Origin: an uncultured Lachnospiraceae bacterium
GTDB taxonomy: Bacteria; Bacillota; Clostridia; Lachnospirales; Lachnospiraceae
Direction: 5' to 3'
Assembly: GCA_910586275.1 (NCBI GenBank)
Contig: CAJUIM010000060.1
Coordinates: 11,600 to 21,426, forward strand
Length of the DNA stretch: 9,827 bases
Shown: positions 7,377 through 9,827 of the stretch, one piece after another
Layout of the letters: each line of letters starts with the position of its first letter
Numbering within the stretch: position 1 is the first letter of the stretch
The notes under the pieces: generated by a model
Database searches by the model: none
The model's input: only the letters and a program-made list of their open reading frames with translations
What the model was told of the DNA's origin: nothing
Program-made: the position numbers and the translations under genes

Positions 7377-7609
7377 GAGGGACTTGCTTTTGAGGAATAA
7401 ATATCGTAACATGTAAATATGGGCCGCGTAGGGATTTTGCGTGGCACCGGCGTGGGCGCTTCAGCCGGGTGGGCGGTTTGATGTTGTATGGCTTATTGGA
7501 CGGCCGGTGTTTTTGCCTGCGGGGAAAATCAGAAAAGGCGCGGCTTTGCGGACGGATATTGGGGCAGATGGGCATCCGGGGCAGCGGCAGGCGCGGAAAG
7601 AGGACGAGA
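7377..7609. other. GC-rich intergenic gap, no gene seen
   Basis: There are 233 bases between gpsA and the AAA+ gene. The frame of the AAA+ gene is open upstream to at least 7469, but the added residues are Gly/Arg/Cys-rich and unlike the family, so I read the stretch as non-coding. An imperfect hairpin, CACCGGC (7445-7451) with GCCGGGTG (7464-7471), has one bulged base and no following T-run. Only a poor promoter-like pair, TTGCTT (7384-7389) and TAACAT (7407-7412) with 17-nt spacing, is visible. A separate promoter for the next genes is possible but not shown. Confidence 0.5.
7599..7604 (+). promoter_or_regulatory. Ribosome binding site fixing the AAA+ ATPase start
   Basis: AGAGGA ends 5 nt before the ATG at 7610. 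The longer in-frame start at 7469 lacks a comparable site, and its extra 47 residues do not resemble MoxR proteins. Confidence 0.65.
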
Positions 7610-8431
7610 ATGGGTGGATTGAAACAGGAATTTGGAAGTACTTCACAGTATGTGGCTTCGGAGCAGCTGATGGCCAGCGTGAATGTGGCGATTGCGCTGC
7701 AGAAGCCGCTTTTGATTAAGGGGGAGCCGGGAACGGGGAAGACGATGCTGGCGGAGGCGGTGGCAAAATCGCTTGGCAAGCGGCTGATTATATGGAATAT
7801 TAAATCTACGACAAAGGCACCGGAAGGGCTGTATGTGTATGATACAATCCAGAGACTGTATGACGGCCAGTTCGGGGAAGAGGGCGTGGACGATATTGCG
7901 CGGTATATCAAACTGGGAAAGCTGGGGGAAGCTTTTGACAGTGAAGAGCAGGTGGTGCTTCTGATCGATGAGATTGATAAGGCGGATCTGGAATTTCCCA
8001 ATGACCTGCTTTGGGAATTGGATCAGATGGAATTTTATATTCATGAGACAAAACGGACGGTGAAAGCTAAGCACAGGCCGATTGTCATTATTACATCCAA
8101 TGCGGAGAAGGAATTGCCGGATGCTTTTCTGCGCAGATGTATTTTCCATTACATTGATTTTCCGGATGAAGGGCTGATGGAGGAGATTGTAAAGACTCAT
8201 TTCCCGGATATAGAGGAGAATCTGCTGAAAAATGCAATGGATGTATTTTATTGGATACGTTCCCTGAAGGATGTGCGCAAGAAGCCGAGCACATCGGAAC
8301 TGATTGACTGGGTCAATGCCCTTCAGATCGGGGGAATACCTTTGGAGAAAATTAAGAAGGAACTGCCGTTTGTGGGGGTAATCGTGAAGAAAGACGAGGA
8401 TTTGGAAACCGTGAAAGGCAGCGTAAGATAA
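7610..8431 (+). CDS. MoxR-family AAA+ ATPase
   Basis: This 273-residue cytoplasmic AAA+ ATPase is of the MoxR group, chaperone-like ATPases that usually act with a von Willebrand A partner to assemble or activate a client, often a metalloenzyme. Visible features are Walker A GEPGTGKT (38-45), IIWNIKSTTKAPEGLYVYD (60-78) with the pore-loop region, Walker B VVLLIDEIDKAD (115-126), sensor-1 IITSNAEKELPDAF (160-173), arginine-finger candidates R175 and R176 in LRRCIFHYIDFP, and a short helical lid with KKPSTSELIDWVNAL (224-238). No DNA-binding or protease domain is attached. The length fits small single-domain MoxR proteins and is much shorter than RavA (about 500). The start at 7610 was chosen because homologues begin near KQEFGSTSQYV and a ribosome binding site lies just upstream. 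The VWA partner follows after 76 bp. The subfamily may be the one with Pseudomonas PA2707, but that is from memory and uncertain. Confidence 0.92.
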   Translation: MGGLKQEFGSTSQYVASEQLMASVNVAIALQKPLLIKGEPGTGKTMLAEAVAKSLGKRLIIWNIKSTTKAPEGLYVYDTIQRLYDGQFGEEGVDDIARYIKLGKLGEAFDSEEQVVLLIDEIDKADLEFPNDLLWELDQMEFYIHETKRTVKAKHRPIVIITSNAEKELPDAFLRRCIFHYIDFPDEGLMEEIVKTHFPDIEENLLKNAMDVFYWIRSLKDVRKKPSTSELIDWVNALQIGGIPLEKIKKELPFVGVIVKKDEDLETVKGSVR

Positions 8432-8492
8432 CCAGCTTGAATTTTTGGGGAAGACAGACCGTAGCAATGGCTATGGAAGAACAGGCCAAGGC

Positions 8493-8499
8493 GGAAAGG
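8493..8499 (+). promoter_or_regulatory. Ribosome binding site fixing the VWA gene start
   Basis: GGAAAGG lies 8 nt before the ATG at 8508. The frame can be extended to a TTG at 8445, but those 21 residues are not family-like and that codon lacks a site. Confidence 0.6.
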
Positions 8500-8507
8500 C
8501 AGGGCAT

Positions 8508-9710
8508 ATGTTTGGCAAATTCTTTAATACCTTAAAGGCAAAAGGGTTGAATGTAACCTTAAGCGAATGGCTGACGCTGCAGGATGCATTGGACAAGGGG
8601 CTGTGCGGAAGCAGTCTGACGGAATTTTATTATGTGGCAAGAATGATATTGGTGAAGAGCGAAACGGAATTCGATAAATTTGACTTGGCGTTCGAAGAGC
8701 ATTTTAAGGGAATCCGTTCGGATGATGAAATCACTTCACAGATGCTGCGCTGGCTGGACAAATCGGATATGATGGAACTGGCTCATGAAGAGGCTAGGGA
8801 TCATCTGAACCGGATGGAAGAGGTGCAGATCGATAAGGAAGATGTGGAAGAGAAATTCCGTCAGCGGCTGAAGGATCAGGACAGCGAGCATAACGGCGGA
8901 AGCTATTGGATCGGAACGATGGGAAAGACCTCCTTCGGGAATACCGGAGGAAATGTGGGTGGCGTCCGTGTGGGCGGCACCACAGGCTACCAGTCGGCTT
9001 TTTCCGTGGTCGGGGCGAGAAAATACAGAGATTTCAGAGACGACAAGATTATAGATAACAGACAGTTCATGCAGGCGCTTCGCCGCCTGAGACAGTTTTC
9101 CACGAAGCTGGACATACCGAAGACGGAACTGGATATCGACGGAACGATAGACAAGACATGCAATAACGGCGGCTGCCTGCAGATTGTCATGGAGAAGCCA
9201 AGGAAAAATTCGGTGAAGCTGCTGCTGCTTATGGATTCCGGCGGCACGATGATTCCTTATACGACACTGCTGAACGAACTGTTCCAGTCGGTGCATAAGT
9301 CTAATCATTATAAGGATGTAAAAACATACTATTTCCATAACTGCATTTACAGTAAATTGTATAAGACACCGGAGTGCGAAAACGGAGACTGGATAGATAC
9401 GGAATGGATGTTCCGCAATTTGGACAGCGACTATAAAGTCATTATTGTAGGGGACGCGGCAATGGCGCCGGAGGAACTGTATTCCACCACGGGAAACTAC
9501 CGAGGACCCAACGGCGGGCTGGCCGGCATGGACTGGCTGCTGCTGATGAAGAAGCACTATAAGAAAATAGTTTGGATGAACCCGAAGATGGCTCCCGGCC
9601 ATGCGCCTTGGCGGGAAGCGGAGACTGCAATCAAAGATATCTTTCCGATGTATAAGCTGACGGTGGACGGACTGAACCAAGCCATGGTGAAACTGATGGT
9701 AAATAAATAA
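8508..9710 (+). CDS. CoxE-like von Willebrand factor A domain protein
   Basis: This 400-residue protein resembles the CoxE group (COG3552) of VWA proteins that partner MoxR ATPases. The N-terminal helical part carries the family pattern FFNTLKAKGLNVTLSEWL, then EFYYVARMILVKSETEFDKFDLAFEEHF (39-66). A charged stretch (about 85-128) and a Gly-rich linker (129-161) follow, then the conserved RQFMQALRRLRQFS (185-198). The VWA domain begins at about 235; its metal site reads LLLMDSGGTM (239-248), i.e. DxGxT rather than the textbook DxSxS, with a second acidic position at GDAAMAPEEL (315-324). The ending WMNPKMAPGHAPWREAETAIKDIFPMY (356-381) is typical of the group. There is no signal peptide, so it is probably cytoplasmic. 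It follows the ATPase by 76 bp and is presumably co-transcribed. The partnership with the ATPase rests on family precedent and position; the client is unknown. Confidence 0.91.
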   Translation: MFGKFFNTLKAKGLNVTLSEWLTLQDALDKGLCGSSLTEFYYVARMILVKSETEFDKFDLAFEEHFKGIRSDDEITSQMLRWLDKSDMMELAHEEARDHLNRMEEVQIDKEDVEEKFRQRLKDQDSEHNGGSYWIGTMGKTSFGNTGGNVGGVRVGGTTGYQSAFSVVGARKYRDFRDDKIIDNRQFMQALRRLRQFSTKLDIPKTELDIDGTIDKTCNNGGCLQIVMEKPRKNSVKLLLLMDSGGTMIPYTTLLNELFQSVHKSNHYKDVKTYYFHNCIYSKLYKTPECENGDWIDTEWMFRNLDSDYKVIIVGDAAMAPEELYSTTGNYRGPNGGLAGMDWLLLMKKHYKKIVWMNPKMAPGHAPWREAETAIKDIFPMYKLTVDGLNQAMVKLMVNK

Positions 9711-9827
9711 TTTTAAGTTTGGGAACGCATTGTTTGGCATGGAGGGCTGCTGCGTCCGCTAAACCCGAAACACCGGAGCAGGCATAAAACCGAAAAATGC
9801 TTTCCGTAACAGTTCAGCCTGAATGTT

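Noticed and set aside
6183..7412. A 409-codon open frame on the - strand opposite gpsA and the end of plsY
   Set aside because: Low-complexity composition and no domain; the + strand has complete GpsA with all its motifs.
7445..7471. Terminator after gpsA
   Set aside because: The stem is short with a bulge and is not followed by a T-rich tract.
8467..8535. A 22-codon open frame between the AAA+ and VWA genes, overlapping the VWA start
   Set aside because: It could be a coupling peptide, but no well-placed ribosome binding site precedes it and no conservation can be judged.
8736..9740. A 334-codon open frame on the - strand opposite the VWA gene
   Set aside because: No recognisable motif, and it lies entirely against a well-supported VWA protein gene.
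9711..9827. Terminator or start of another gene after the VWA gene
   Set aside because: No clean stem with a T-run was found. The ATG at 9797 runs open to the window edge but has no ribosome binding site, so nothing could be supported.

Overview
The window carries nine well-supported protein genes and looks like chromosomal DNA of a Firmicute of class Clostridia, probably a Lachnospiraceae-type gut anaerobe. The reasons are the gene order DUF512 radical SAM protein – der – plsY – gpsA, the long (396-residue) form of PRPP synthetase, strong AGGAGG-type ribosome binding sites, and the sequence style of the proteins. The taxonomic placement is inference; no rRNA or other marker gene is present. 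No mobile element, CRISPR array, tRNA or rRNA was seen.

Layout. Positions 68-1471 (+) hold the end of a branched-chain amino acid ABC transporter operon (livF) and then a cytidylate kinase-like protein of unknown substrate, closed by a strong hairpin at 1494-1519. Positions 1585-2775 (-) hold a ribose-phosphate pyrophosphokinase gene that converges on that hairpin. Positions 2776-2995 form a divergent intergenic region in which I read two back-to-back promoters whose -35 boxes touch. Positions 2996-7376 (+) are a tight housekeeping run: a DUF512/PDZ radical SAM protein, the ribosome-assembly GTPase Der, the acyltransferase PlsY, and glycerol-3-phosphate dehydrogenase GpsA. A 233-bp GC-rich gap with no convincing gene follows. 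Positions 7610-9710 (+) hold a MoxR-type AAA+ ATPase and a CoxE-like von Willebrand A protein. The last 117 bases show no gene.

How the genes fit together. GpsA makes sn-glycerol 3-phosphate and PlsY acylates it, so these two adjacent genes supply the first steps of phospholipid synthesis. Der serves 50S ribosome maturation. The DUF512 radical SAM protein has no established reaction and is linked to Der mainly by conserved neighbourhood. The MoxR/VWA pair looks like a chaperone or metal-insertion machine whose client is not in the window.

Nothing here amounts to a clear new system. The most open questions are the client of the MoxR-CoxE pair, the reaction of the DUF512 protein, the substrate of the lysine-less kinase-like protein, and the shared divergent promoter between prs and the housekeeping run.
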